DNA of 64,000 bases, from assembly GCF_037023725.1 (NCBI RefSeq), contig NZ_CP146077.1, positions 3,261,001-3,325,000 on the forward strand. The letters run 5' to 3'. Each line of letters begins with the position of its first letter. Position 1 is the first letter of the stretch. Origin of the DNA: Pseudomonas bubulae (lineage in GTDB: Bacteria > Pseudomonadota > Gammaproteobacteria > Pseudomonadales > Pseudomonadaceae). Below the pieces are notes generated by a model. The model made no database searches, was not told the DNA's origin, and saw only the letters and a list, made by a program, of their open reading frames with translations. Made by a program: the position numbers and the translations under genes. Positions 18,643-27,384 of this stretch are shown here, piece after piece.

Positions 18643-18657
18643 GCAAGGCCCGGGCCA
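18643..18657 (-). promoter_or_regulatory. Sigma-54 (-24/-12) promoter of the flavin monooxygenase gene
   Basis: On the minus strand the sequence is TGGCCCGGGCCTTGC, which agrees with TGGCACG-N4-TTGC except at one base, with the GG and GC elements at the required spacing. It lies about 45 bases before the monooxygenase start. The adjacent divergent gene encodes a sigma-54 activator. Confidence 0.78.
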
Positions 18658-18679
18658 TCTCTATCAAAACCCCGTTGCA

Positions 18680-18757
18680 GAGCCGTTGCGGCATTACGGC
18701 TCAGATCTTGATCCGGATCTCTGTCACGTTTCTGGAAATGCTGATGACAGAGTGTCA
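18680..18757. promoter_or_regulatory. Candidate upstream activator sites for the sigma-54 regulator
   Basis: Two dyads lie upstream of the -24/-12 promoter: GAGCCGT/ACGGCTC with a 9-base centre (18680-18702) and the compact TGACAGAGTGTCA (18745-18757). Enhancer sites of Fis-type sigma-54 activators are dyads placed about 60-200 bases upstream, as here. Which one is bound is not known. Confidence 0.45.
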
Positions 18758-18841
18758 CCCGGTGCAAAAAGCGCTCGTTGCAATCTTTTCATATAAGCTG
18801 CCAACAGACCCGTGTCCTGACCGTAACGGAGAACAAGAATA

Positions 18842-20737
18842 ATGAAGCCGGCCTTGATCAACGCCCATGCACAACAAGTGCTACAAGCCGTGCAGGGCAC
18901 TGTCGCCAGCCACAGCCCTGGTGCTGACCTGGCCATTACACGCTCCTGGCGCCGCTGCCTTGACCAGTATCAGCTCGACCCTGCCAGTCGCCGCGCACCT
19001 AACGTGGTTGAGCATCCACGCTTGCAGGATCACCGCGCGCCACTGGAGCACATCATCGCCGTGGCGCATTGGCAGATGAGCAACTTGCACCAACAACTCG
19101 GGCGTGACGGCCATGTGGTACTACTCACCGATGCACGGGGGGTGGCCATCGACAGCGTGTTCAACGAATCCGAGCGAGCAGAGGTTCAGCGTTCCGGGTT
19201 GTGGCTCGGCTCGGTATGGAGTGAAGATTGTGAGGGCACCAACGGTGTCGGTACCTGCCTGGTCGAGCGACAGCACGTCACCATCCGCCGTGATGAGCAT
19301 TTCCGTGGCAAGCACGTCGGACTTACCTGCTCGGCGAGCCCGATATTCGATGCGAGTGGAGAGCTGCTAGCCGTACTCAACCTTTCATCCGTGAGGGATG
19401 ACCACAGCCTTCAGCAACACTTCCAGGCCATGGCATTGACCAGCTTGTCAGCCAGGCTGATCGAGAGCTCGTTTTTCCTGGGGCATGACCCGCATCGCTA
19501 CTTGCTGCGCTTGCACCCTGAGGCTGGTTTCGTCGGGCTGCTGGGTGAAGGTCTGCTCAGTTTCGACGAGAGTGCCCGTATCTGTTCAATCAATGATGCT
19601 GCGCTGGATCTGCTGGGCCTCAGCCGTGACCAGGTGGTTGGGCAGCCTCTGACAATGCTGCTGGAAACACCTGTGGATCAGATAATGAGTCAGGCCAGCG
19701 CTCAGACGAGTGTCTGTTGGCCAATGCGGCTGGTGGACGGGCGCCTGATCTACGGACAGTTGCGGGAACCCGTGCACCGATCGCCTTTGCTAACGCCGCC
19801 AGCGCCCATCATCAACGACGTGCATGTATGCCTGGAAGACCCGCGTCTGCAACGCGGCTTTGCCCGCGCATTACGGGTTTTGGAGCGAGACGTTCCCGTA
19901 TTTTTACAGGGCGAAACCGGTACCGGCAAAGAAGCTTTTGCGGCAGCGCTGCATCGTGCCAGCTCCAGAGCGGGCCAGCCGTTTGTGGCGATCAATTGCG
20001 CGGCCATTCCGGAAACGCTGATCGAAAGCGAGCTGTTCGGCTATCGTGGTGGCAGCTTCACCGGCGCACGCAAGGACGGGATGGTCGGTAAACTTGAGCA
20101 GGCCCATGGCGGCATTCTATTTCTCGATGAAATCGCCGATATGCCCCTGGCGCTTCAGACCCGACTGCTGCGAGTGCTGGAGGAGCGTCAGGTGATGCCG
20201 CTAGGTGGCGCGACAGCACGTCCCCTCGACGTACGCCTTATCAGTGCCAGTCACCAGGATCTGAACGCCGGTGTGGTCGGGGGGCGCTTTCGCGAAGATC
20301 TGTTTTATCGCATTGCCGGGTTCACCGTGCAGCTCCCACCGTTGCGTGAACGATCAGACAAGGGCAGTGTGCTCGACCTTCTGCTGCTCGAAGAGACAAA
20401 AGGTACAAGAATCCGGCTGGAGGCCGGCGTCAGAGAGCGCTTGCTGAAGCAACCCTGGCCGGGCAATGTCCGGCAGCTGCGTACGTGCCTGCGCACGCTA
20501 GTAGCGTTGTCATTGGAGGGGCGTGTCACTCTGGACGATTTGGCGGAGTTGCTGCCGGCAGTAGCAGTGCCAGTCGCGTTGGCCGAAGATCCGCTTGGCG
20601 TATCCGAACGGCAGACGCTACTGGCATTGATCGAGGCAGAACATTGGCATATCGCCCATGTTGCAGCCCGCCTGGGGATTAGCCGAAATACGCTCTATCG
20701 CAAATTGCGACACCACGGTATTGCACGGCCTGGTTGA
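18842..20737 (+). CDS. Sigma-54-dependent activator, AcoR type (GAF-PAS-AAA+-Fis)
   Basis: 631 residues. The N-terminus has the AcoR-like ITRSWRRCLDQYQLDP segment and a GAF domain (about 60-210). A PAS part lies at about 235-290. The AAA+ domain has Walker A GETGTGKEA, the sigma-54 contact loop in the variant form GSFTGA (canonical GAFTGA) and Walker B GGILFLDEIADMPL. A Fis helix-turn-helix ends the protein (HVAARLGISRNTLYRKLRHHG). The Ala-to-Ser change in the contact loop is tolerated in some family members. It probably senses a small molecule and activates the divergent monooxygenase promoter at 18643. Confidence 0.92.
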   Translation: MKPALINAHAQQVLQAVQGTVASHSPGADLAITRSWRRCLDQYQLDPASRRAPNVVEHPRLQDHRAPLEHIIAVAHWQMSNLHQQLGRDGHVVLLTDARGVAIDSVFNESERAEVQRSGLWLGSVWSEDCEGTNGVGTCLVERQHVTIRRDEHFRGKHVGLTCSASPIFDASGELLAVLNLSSVRDDHSLQQHFQAMALTSLSARLIESSFFLGHDPHRYLLRLHPEAGFVGLLGEGLLSFDESARICSINDAALDLLGLSRDQVVGQPLTMLLETPVDQIMSQASAQTSVCWPMRLVDGRLIYGQLREPVHRSPLLTPPAPIINDVHVCLEDPRLQRGFARALRVLERDVPVFLQGETGTGKEAFAAALHRASSRAGQPFVAINCAAIPETLIESELFGYRGGSFTGARKDGMVGKLEQAHGGILFLDEIADMPLALQTRLLRVLEERQVMPLGGATARPLDVRLISASHQDLNAGVVGGRFREDLFYRIAGFTVQLPPLRERSDKGSVLDLLLLEETKGTRIRLEAGVRERLLKQPWPGNVRQLRTCLRTLVALSLEGRVTLDDLAELLPAVAVPVALAEDPLGVSERQTLLALIEAEHWHIAHVAARLGISRNTLYRKLRHHGIARPG

Positions 20738-20883
20738 AAGGAAAGCGACAGTGCCGCGCTTCCTGTCTCTGTGTACCTGCACCGGGGATACAAACGATAA
20801 ATGTTCTCGAGCTTTCCCCTCGATCAGCGTTTTTAATTCGATCTATAGTCTCTGTTCCTGAAAATGCTTACGGAACGTTCGAT

Positions 20884-22371
20884 ATGAGGCTTAAATCTGC
20901 CAGGTCCAATACGCGTTTTACACCCAGTCATCATGTTGAACGTGAAGTACATGACCTGTGCACCTGTAGCTCGCCGGATATACAGGACTTTCACGCGAGA
21001 ATGATGCTTGATCTGTCTCGACGTGATGTCTATAGCGGTATCAAACCCAAAGGTGCACAACTTTCTGCAGTGCGCGCATCGAGCGCCTCAGGACAAGGTA
21101 CAAAAGCTGAATCCAGCGCGAACACGCTGTTGCTCAAGAATCTTCGCTTATTCAACGGTAGCGCTGTGCTTGACGATAACGTCTGCATCCTGATCAAGGA
21201 TGGCGTGATCGACTCACTGCTACCCGCCAATACAGAGGTTGAAGGCGCCGTGGTTATCGATTGCGGGCGAAGAGTGGTGATGCCGGGATTGATTGATGCC
21301 CATTGGCACACTACGTTAGCGGGCATCACGCAACTTGACGCGATGAGCGCAGACCCGGGCTATATCCATTTAGTCGCCGCCCGCGAAGCAGAAAGCACCT
21401 TGATGCGCGGCTTTACGACGGTTCGCGATCCTGGAGGACCTTCGTTCGCATTGAAGCGTGCCATTGATGAGGGTGTTATTGCAGGGCCTCGTATTTATCC
21501 TTCCGGCGCAATGATTTCACAGACCTCTGGCCACGGTGATTTCAGGATGCGATCAGAGATTCCCCGCAGCTCACTCAGACCACTGAGCGTGACTGAGCAA
21601 CTGGGTGCTGCAGCCATAGCTGATGGCGATGCCGAAGTGCTCCGACGGGCCAGAGAACAGCTTATGCTTGGGGCATCACAGCTAAAATTGATGGCAGGTG
21701 GCGGCGTTGCGTCTACGTATGACCATCTCGATAGCACCCAGTTTATGGAGTCAGAATTAAGAATGGCGGTTGAAGCCGCTGCCGATTGGGGCACCTATGT
21801 GATGGTGCATGCGTACACGCCCAGAAGTATCCAGCGTGCCATTCGCGCCGGTGTGAAATCGATCGAGCATGGCCAACTGGCGGATGAAGAAACCGCGCGC
21901 ATGATGGCAGACAACGATATCTGGTGGAGTCTTCAGCCTTTTCTGCAAGATGAAGATGCCAATGTTTATCCTGATCCTGTACGGCGTGAGCGCCAGCGCG
22001 TGGTGGCTGAGGGCACCGCGAGAGCCTATGAGTTTGCTCAGCGCTTCAATATAAAAACGGCCTGGGGGACTGATGTTTTATTTAATCCGCAAAAGACATC
22101 CACTCAGGGAAGACAGCTTGCAAAGTTGACCCGGTTTTACGCTGCACACGACGTCGTGAACATGGCGACAAAGATGAATGGGGAACTGTTGGGGCTGTCG
22201 GGAGCCCGCAATCCATATCCCGGTAAAATTGGCCGGATAGAAGCAGGTGCGTTGGCTGATCTGTTGGTTGTCGAGGGAGATCCCACGGTGAGCCTGGGGT
22301 TTCTGGAGGCCCCGGATGCAACTCTCAGCATGATTATGAAAGGCGGGAAAATATATAAGAAGAACTTCTAA
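20884..22371 (+). CDS. Metal-dependent amidohydrolase (prolidase/imidazolonepropionase-like)
   Basis: About 495 residues from the ATG at 20884; the frame is open further upstream and the start is not certain. Metal ligands of the amidohydrolase barrel are visible: DAHWHT (HxH), KLMAGGG (bridging lysine), MVHAYTP, EHGQLADEE and WGTDVLF. The N-terminus has HDLCTCSSPDIQDFHARMM followed by LSRRDVY, which looks like a Tat-type motif of exported relatives, but the following segment is not hydrophobic here. It hydrolyses an amide or lactam of unknown type. It is followed after 28 bases by a GST gene. Confidence 0.82.
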   Translation: MRLKSARSNTRFTPSHHVEREVHDLCTCSSPDIQDFHARMMLDLSRRDVYSGIKPKGAQLSAVRASSASGQGTKAESSANTLLLKNLRLFNGSAVLDDNVCILIKDGVIDSLLPANTEVEGAVVIDCGRRVVMPGLIDAHWHTTLAGITQLDAMSADPGYIHLVAAREAESTLMRGFTTVRDPGGPSFALKRAIDEGVIAGPRIYPSGAMISQTSGHGDFRMRSEIPRSSLRPLSVTEQLGAAAIADGDAEVLRRAREQLMLGASQLKLMAGGGVASTYDHLDSTQFMESELRMAVEAAADWGTYVMVHAYTPRSIQRAIRAGVKSIEHGQLADEETARMMADNDIWWSLQPFLQDEDANVYPDPVRRERQRVVAEGTARAYEFAQRFNIKTAWGTDVLFNPQKTSTQGRQLAKLTRFYAAHDVVNMATKMNGELLGLSGARNPYPGKIGRIEAGALADLLVVEGDPTVSLGFLEAPDATLSMIMKGGKIYKKNF

Positions 22372-22399
22372 TCATCCATCATAAACAGAGAGAGTCTTC

Positions 22400-23029
22400 A
22401 TGATCACACTTCACCACCTCAACGCGTCCCGATCACTGCGTATTCTTTGGCTGCTTGAAGAAATGGGAGAGCCTTACACCCTGATTCGCTATCAGCGTGA
22501 TCCTGCCACTCATCTCGCCCCTGCCTCACTGAAAGACATTCACCCGCTGGGCAAGTCACCGGTGATTGAGCTCGACGGACAAGTGCTGGTTGAATCCGGC
22601 GCCATCGTCGAATACTTGATTCGCCGCTTTGCGCCCCGGCTGGAGCCCGCGTTCAGCTCACCAGACTATCTTCAGTACCTGCAATGGATTCATTTTGCAG
22701 AAAGCTCGGCGATGGTGCCGGTGCTACTCAAGCTGTTCACCCAGTTTGAAATCAATGCAGGGACTCAGCTCAAGTTCCTGGACGGCTATACCCGGACTGA
22801 GTTCGATAAAGTACTGGGGTTTCTGGACAGTGCGCTTGCGAACAGAACCTTCATTGTGGGGGACACATTGTCAGGGGCTGACTTCATGCTGGCTTTTGTT
22901 GCCATCACGGTGGTCGAGCAGATGAAGTGCGGGGCGCAGTACCCACATCTGCAGGCTTACCTGCAACGCCTGGCAGCACTGGACAGCTGGAAGCGAGCAT
23001 TGAAGCTTGAGCATGAACTCGACGAATAG
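22400..23029 (+). CDS. Glutathione S-transferase
   Basis: 209 residues. The thioredoxin-like N-terminal domain begins MITLHHLNASRSLRILWLLE, with the catalytic Ser/Asn region at residues 9-11 and the gamma-glutamyl site LVESGAIVEYL. The helical C-terminal domain contains FIVGDTLSGADFMLAFVAI, the usual N-capping box. It conjugates or reduces small electrophiles with glutathione in the cytosol. Likely in one transcript with the amidohydrolase. Confidence 0.92.
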   Translation: MITLHHLNASRSLRILWLLEEMGEPYTLIRYQRDPATHLAPASLKDIHPLGKSPVIELDGQVLVESGAIVEYLIRRFAPRLEPAFSSPDYLQYLQWIHFAESSAMVPVLLKLFTQFEINAGTQLKFLDGYTRTEFDKVLGFLDSALANRTFIVGDTLSGADFMLAFVAITVVEQMKCGAQYPHLQAYLQRLAALDSWKRALKLEHELDE

Positions 23030-23053
23030 TTGAGAGGCGGCTGGTCATAGGGG

Positions 23054-23149
23054 GGCCTTGCTCGTGATGATCTTCAGGGCCGCGCATTTACCCAGTAACT
23101 ACGCATCATCGTTAACGACCATCGCGAGCAAGCCCGCTCCCACAGAGGC
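23054..23149. repeat. Inverted pair of Pseudomonas REP elements (BIME-like)
   Basis: CCTTGCTCGTGATG near 23056-23069 and CATCGCGAGCAAGCCCGCTC near 23122-23141 form an inverted pair about 50 bases apart. CGCGAGCAAGC-CGCTCCCACAG is the familiar extragenic palindrome of fluorescent pseudomonads. It sits between the GST stop and the next gene. REP pairs can act as mRNA 3' stabilisers, gyrase sites or IS targets. Confidence 0.7.
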
Positions 23150-23174
23150 TGGAGCAGATTGTATCCGAGCCCCA

Positions 23175-23260
23175 CTGGAAGTATCCGAACGGCAGACGCT
23201 GCTGAGGGGGACCGAGTCGATAGAGGTCGAGCAGGGCGCTGCCTGGGCGCCGATAGTGTC
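23175..23260 (+). pseudogene. Relic copy of the DNA-binding end of the sigma-54 activator
   Basis: GTATCCGAACGGCAGACGCT at 23182-23201 is identical to 20600-20619 in the activator gene, encoding VSERQTLL in both. The preceding residues (LE versus LG) and the following ones diverge quickly. No start codon or helix-turn-helix remains. It is best read as a trace of a duplicated or deleted paralogous regulator gene. Confidence 0.45.
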
Positions 23261-23424
23261 TTTTCATCAGGCCAGATTACAGTTTCCAGGGCAGGGCTGG
23301 ATCGTCCTGGTTCAAACCCTGGACTTCACAAAGCTTCACATTTGCACGGCGGGAAAGCCGGGGGATATGGGTTAGCATCGCGGCGCAGCCTTGGGGCGCA
23401 AGCGTGGTAACAACAACGGCTTAA

Positions 23425-23460
23425 AACGGCTCATAACCGTTTGAAGACCGGGATCCCGGT
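23425..23460. promoter_or_regulatory. Two dyads in the leader of the SmvA-like pump gene
   Basis: AAACGG/CCGTTT with a 7-base centre is followed by the perfect 14-bp palindrome ACCGGGATCCCGGT (23447-23460), ending 17 bases before the GTG start. Drug pumps of this type are commonly repressed by TetR-like proteins that bind such sites. No repressor gene is adjacent. Confidence 0.45.
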
Positions 23461-23477
23461 AAAAAGGTCTCTTTATT

Positions 23478-24977
23478 GTGTCTAATGGCAACTCAAACCG
23501 TTGGTTAGTCCTCATGTCGGTCATTCTGGCTTTTATGCCGATTGTCCTGGATTACACCATTCTTCATGTCGCGGTTCCGTCACTGACCCTTGCGTTGCAA
23601 GCAACGGGCACCGAGATTCTGTGGATCATCGACATCTACCCGTTGTTGATGGCCAGCCTGCTGATTCCCATGGGCACGCTTGCGGACAGGGTCGGCCATC
23701 GCCGAATGCTGCTGGCCGGGCTGGGTATCTTCTGCGCAGGTTCGGTATTGGCCGCCTTTTCTCCCAATGTCGGATCGTTGATCGGGGCACGGGCGTTCAT
23801 GGCCTTCGGCGGCGCCATGGTCATGCCCAGCGTCCTCGCGATTATTCGACAAACCTTTGAAGATCAGAGCGATCAAGCAGTAGCGCTGGGTATCTGGGGC
23901 GCTGTTGCCTCCACCGGAGCCGCCATCGGTCCCTTGGTCGGTGGTGCATTGCTTGAGCATTTCTGGTGGGGGTCGGTGTTCCTGATCAATGTGCCCGTGA
24001 TGCTGCTGGTCATACCCTTGGTGATCGCCTACATCCCGCGACGAAGTGTGGTCGGCGATGGAAACTGGACCATTGGACAGTCCTTGATTCTGATCCTGGG
24101 TGTCATGGCAAGTGTTTACGCCCTCAAATCGGGCTTCAAAACCAACAGCTCTGTTTTCGTAACCGGTGCCTGTTTTGTCTTCGGAGCACTGATGCTTGTC
24201 TGGTTTGTACGCAAGCAGCTTCACACCACGACCCCGATGCTGGATCTGAGCCTTTTTTCCATTCCGGCGGTCAGCACCGGTATCGTCATGGCCCTGGTAA
24301 CCATGGGTGCGCTTGCCGGGTTCGAATTGCTGCTGGCTCAAGAACTGCAGTTCGTCATGGGGCGTACCCCCCTGGAGGCCGGTATTTTCATGATGCCGCT
24401 GATGATTGCGGCTGCAATCGGTGGGCCTCTTGCCGGGGTCATCCTGAAGGCGATTGGCCTGCGGTGGGTTGCGAGTTGCTCGTTGCTGGTGTCAGCGGCA
24501 AGTCTGGTCGGGTTGGCCCAGATACACCTGGGCAGCGGCGGGGTAGCCGTTATTGTGATGCTGGTGGCACTGGGGCTTTCCCTGAGCATTGGTTTGACCG
24601 CCTCGTCAGTGGCGATCATGAACAGTATTCCTATGGAGAAAGCGGGCTCTGCCGGAGCCCTTGAGGCCACGAGTTACGACCTTGGCACCGGATTGGGCAT
24701 AACCGTTTTCGGTATTCTTCTCGTATCCACCTATGAAAAATCCATACAGCTGCCTGACGGCACTCCATCTGCCATGGCCGAGACAGCCGTCCGGTCTATT
24801 GGTGAAACGATGATTGCGGCCAAAACACTTGGAGGCATTCAAGGCCAGCAGCTTGCTGCAGCCGGGCAAAAAGCTTTTAGTGCCTCCCACAGCATGGTTT
24901 TACTGACGGCGGCTGCACTGGTCGGCGCATTGAGCCTGTTGGTCTGGTTTGTGTTGAAGCACCACAAAAGCAAATAG
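23478..24977 (+). CDS. MFS drug:proton antiporter, DHA2 family (SmvA/QacA-like)
   Basis: 499 residues with about 14 membrane helices, starting at a GTG with AAGG ten bases upstream. Diagnostic sequences are LDYTILHVAVPSLTLALQAT in helix 1, GTLADRVGHRRML in the loop after helix 2, and GAAIGPLVGGALLEHFWWGS (motif C of antiporters). SmvA-like pumps export lipophilic cations such as quaternary ammonium compounds and dyes. Monocistronic by spacing, followed by a strong hairpin. Confidence 0.9.
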   Translation: MSNGNSNRWLVLMSVILAFMPIVLDYTILHVAVPSLTLALQATGTEILWIIDIYPLLMASLLIPMGTLADRVGHRRMLLAGLGIFCAGSVLAAFSPNVGSLIGARAFMAFGGAMVMPSVLAIIRQTFEDQSDQAVALGIWGAVASTGAAIGPLVGGALLEHFWWGSVFLINVPVMLLVIPLVIAYIPRRSVVGDGNWTIGQSLILILGVMASVYALKSGFKTNSSVFVTGACFVFGALMLVWFVRKQLHTTTPMLDLSLFSIPAVSTGIVMALVTMGALAGFELLLAQELQFVMGRTPLEAGIFMMPLMIAAAIGGPLAGVILKAIGLRWVASCSLLVSAASLVGLAQIHLGSGGVAVIVMLVALGLSLSIGLTASSVAIMNSIPMEKAGSAGALEATSYDLGTGLGITVFGILLVSTYEKSIQLPDGTPSAMAETAVRSIGETMIAAKTLGGIQGQQLAAAGQKAFSASHSMVLLTAAALVGALSLLVWFVLKHHKSK

Positions 24978-24984
24978 GGTCATG

Positions 24985-25020
24985 CCCGTGCAGGCAGTTG
25001 AAAAAACTTGCCTGCACGGG
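24985..25020 (+). terminator. Strong hairpin after the SmvA-like gene
   Basis: CCCGTGCAGGCA and TGCCTGCACGGG give 12-bp arms and an A-rich loop, eight bases after the stop codon. There is no T-run downstream, so termination could be inefficient. Confidence 0.6.
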
Positions 25021-25036
25021 AACAAAAGCTCTTCTG

Positions 25037-25165
25037 TTTACCCAGGTCGGCAATTGGGTGATCTCCCGAGTGTGCAAGCAAATCGCCGATTGGCAGCGGG
25101 CAGGTGAGGAGGGCACTCAGGTGACGGTCAACGTCTCCTGCCAGCAGACAGCTGATGAGACCTTC
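25037..25165 (+). pseudogene. Relic of an EAL-domain c-di-GMP phosphodiesterase
   Basis: The plus strand reads QVGNWVISRVCKQIADWQ and then TVNVSCQQ-ADETF. This matches the EAL-domain stretch usually written as IGxWVLxxACxQxxxWQ followed by VNVSxxQF. No start codon, EAL motif or remaining catalytic part is present. It is a leftover of a deleted gene. Confidence 0.55.
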
Positions 25166-25174
25166 TCTAGATTC

Positions 25175-26182
25175 TCAGGTGACGAATGAGATTAATTTGA
25201 CGACTCCCAGTTCGAATCTGAAAAGCCAATCAATAACGGGTTGTGCCAAATTACAATAGCTGTAGCTGCAGTTAAATTGCTGTATTGCTGGCGTCAAGTG
25301 ATAGTGAGTTTGCACGAATAAGGGAGTGACCAGCAAAGCAATAGCAACACCCGCCACTGCATAAACCCTTATCTTTAGCCAGCTACCACCAGCCAATCCA
25401 AATACTTCACCTATGAAAACCAAGATGCTTAAGATCAGACTGAAAATGGTCGTGGCCAACACAACAGGTACAACGACAGTATTATTTACTCTTCGCAAAT
25501 CGTAGTGGGCAGTATCAAATTCCCTTACAAAGCCTTCATATATCCAGTTATCTTTGGGCAGCCCCCATGGTTGCTGCTTGACTTGCGCGTCAACAGCATC
25601 ATTGAAGTACAGTGCCATAAGGTCTTTGCCTCTGGTCTTGTCCCCTGTCACGAAAAGGGGGTCCTCAACCAAATAAAACATATTGACACTGAATAGCTTC
25701 GACTCAATTGTGCGAATGTTATCGCCGGAATATTCAGGGATGAGTACGTTTTTATAGCCGTTATCGCGCCACGCAAGACGTTGCACATAATAGGTGGAAA
25801 TAGCGCGCTTGGCGGCGGCGGGGTACTTCTCAACCAAAGAAGTGCCAATATGAGATACCACAGCATTCTGGACGCCCCCCAAAACAAATCCAGATATTAT
25901 GGCGGTAGCGATGATTGAATACAGGGCCTTTTCCAAATTAAACTCAAATTTAGACGCTACATATGCGGCAATCACAGCGCCAAGAATCGAAAACGTAACA
26001 AAGCCACCCAAGTCTGATTTCTTGGACACTGACTGGCTCCAGTCATACATCCTTAGACTGAGCAATTCCTCGACGCCAGAGACAGCAGAGTGATCGCTAA
26101 GTGTGTGGATCAAGTGCAAATTAATAAACATACCGAAAAGTGCAGCAACTGAAATTATAATTTTTGGCAGGGTTTTGATCAT
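25175..26182 (-). CDS. Unknown integral membrane protein
   Basis: 335 residues, not recognised. Hydrophobic segments are visible near residues 7-25, 60-80, 85-105, 240-265, 275-295 and at the C-terminus. A soluble part (about 110-235) carries a WGLPKDNWIYEGFVREFDTA segment. Cysteines occur only near the end (FNCSYSYCNLAQP), suggesting a possible disulfide on the periplasmic face. The gene is more AT-rich than its left neighbours and stands alone. No function can be proposed. Confidence 0.65.
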   Translation of the reverse strand: MIKTLPKIIISVAALFGMFINLHLIHTLSDHSAVSGVEELLSLRMYDWSQSVSKKSDLGGFVTFSILGAVIAAYVASKFEFNLEKALYSIIATAIISGFVLGGVQNAVVSHIGTSLVEKYPAAAKRAISTYYVQRLAWRDNGYKNVLIPEYSGDNIRTIESKLFSVNMFYLVEDPLFVTGDKTRGKDLMALYFNDAVDAQVKQQPWGLPKDNWIYEGFVREFDTAHYDLRRVNNTVVVPVVLATTIFSLILSILVFIGEVFGLAGGSWLKIRVYAVAGVAIALLVTPLFVQTHYHLTPAIQQFNCSYSYCNLAQPVIDWLFRFELGVVKLISFVT

Positions 26183-26277
26183 GCAATCTCAATCCTTAGT
26201 GATCGACTTGACTAGCGTGCTTATGGGTTTAGTGATTCTAGCAAGATTTGGCAGGATTAATGGCGCTGTCGCGCTAT

Positions 26278-26385
26278 CTCGATGACGGCGGCGTACCCAT
26301 TTTGAAGGACGTCCTCATGCGCCTGTCGACTCAGCGGGCAAGTGAGATTGCGGAGCTGCTGCCGCATCATAGGGTGCCCCGATAA
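26278..26385 (+). pseudogene. C-terminal relic of an IS66-family transposase
   Basis: The frame reads LKDVLMRLSTQRASEIAELL followed by PHHRVPR and a stop. This is the C-terminal end of IS66 transposases (AYLKDVLTRLPTxxxxEIxxLLPHxW). A parallel relic on the opposite strand is present at 50875-51215. No IS ends were found. Confidence 0.65.
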
Positions 26386-26453
26386 CCAGGCAAGGTGTTT
26401 GAGCAAATAGTAGTGGGCTAGAATGCCGAATGCATAGACCTCAAGGACGCGCG

Positions 26454-26942
26454 ATGATATTGCAACACAGGCCAGTGAAGGCAGATGACATCAAAACTAT
26501 CTGTAGCTTTCCCCTTAACGCTCAGGAACTGTTTTATATGTTCCCGAAAGCTCAATACCCCCTGACTGAAGCTCAGCTGTCTAACGCTATTACTCAACGA
26601 TTCGACTCGACGGTTGTCGAAGCGGGGAATAGCGTCGTCGGTTTTGCTAACTTTTATCGGGCTGAAACGAGTGGAGTTTGCTGTATCGGCAATGTCATCG
26701 TTGCCCAAGAGGCACGAGGTAAAGGTGTGGCGACCTTCATCGTGGAGACGATGACTGCTCTGGCGTTCGACCGCTATGACGCCACAGAGGTGCAGATCTC
26801 GTGCTTCAATGAAAATACAGCAGGCTTGCTGCTATATCCAAAACTAGGCTTCTTGCCCTTTGCTGTCGAAGAGAGAAGTTCTCTGGATAGTCGTAGATCA
26901 GCACTCATCCATATGACCCGCAGCAGAGCGGCCCGACCATAG
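26454..26942 (+). CDS. GNAT-family N-acetyltransferase
   Basis: 162 residues from the ATG at 26454 (AAGGA eight bases before). The acetyl-CoA binding motif A is VIVAQEARGKGVATFIVETM, with the R/Q-x-x-G-x-G/A pattern as EARGKGVA. A later NENTAGLLLYPKLGFLPF segment is the usual C-terminal strand-helix pair. Substrate unknown. An upstream in-frame ATG at 26430 has no ribosome site. Confidence 0.85.
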   Translation: MILQHRPVKADDIKTICSFPLNAQELFYMFPKAQYPLTEAQLSNAITQRFDSTVVEAGNSVVGFANFYRAETSGVCCIGNVIVAQEARGKGVATFIVETMTALAFDRYDATEVQISCFNENTAGLLLYPKLGFLPFAVEERSSLDSRRSALIHMTRSRAARP

Positions 26943-26949
26943 CCTCACC

Positions 26950-27290
26950 TTGAAAGCCCGGTTAATGCAGCTGCTTTAGGTATTCATCTCCCAACAGTCT
27001 CAATTGTGAGGCTCGGGGGTCTCTAGAGAATCCGCGGCTATTCAACGCCAGAATCGACTCGAAGTGGCAGACCAAGATGACGCCATCCAAATGAGCGTCT
27101 CGACTTTGGGCATAGGTATAGAAAGCCTGGACCGCAGGCAGATGTGCCGCCGCCGATAGTAAGCGCGGTGCCTGAGTTTGAGTCGGACGTAGATGAACAG
27201 AACGCGTATGGGCAACGGCTCCGGGTTAGCAGCGTGCACGAGCAGCGGAACACGCTGACCTGAAGAAAAGCGGCACTGAATCAGCTTCAT
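26950..27290 (-). pseudogene. Relic N-terminal part of a tyrosine recombinase
   Basis: On the minus strand, MKLIQCRFSSGQRVPLLVHA runs to VRLKLRHRAY. After a frame change it continues HLPAVQAFYTYAQSRDAHLD and CHFESILAL. This has the flow of an integrase N-terminal core-binding (SAM-like) domain, but the catalytic domain is missing. A degenerate IS3-type end overlaps its distal part. It lies 95 bases from dif, pointing to an older integration and deletion at the terminus. Confidence 0.5.
27018..27044. repeat. Degenerate IS3-family end
   Basis: TCTAGAGAATCCG followed by ATTCA closely matches the right end of the IS3-family copy at 59127-59149. No other part of the element remains here. Confidence 0.45.
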
Positions 27291-27384
27291 CGGCAGCCAC
27301 CTCATCGAAGTCTATGGTCCGTTGGGAGAGTGGACGTCAAAAGCGGATTCGTCGATTCAGTACCTTATGAACTTCATGAACATG

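Noticed and set aside
26283..27384. Possible tRNA or attachment-site gene at the island edge
   Set aside because: No cloverleaf-like sequence was found; the only clear recombination site is dif.
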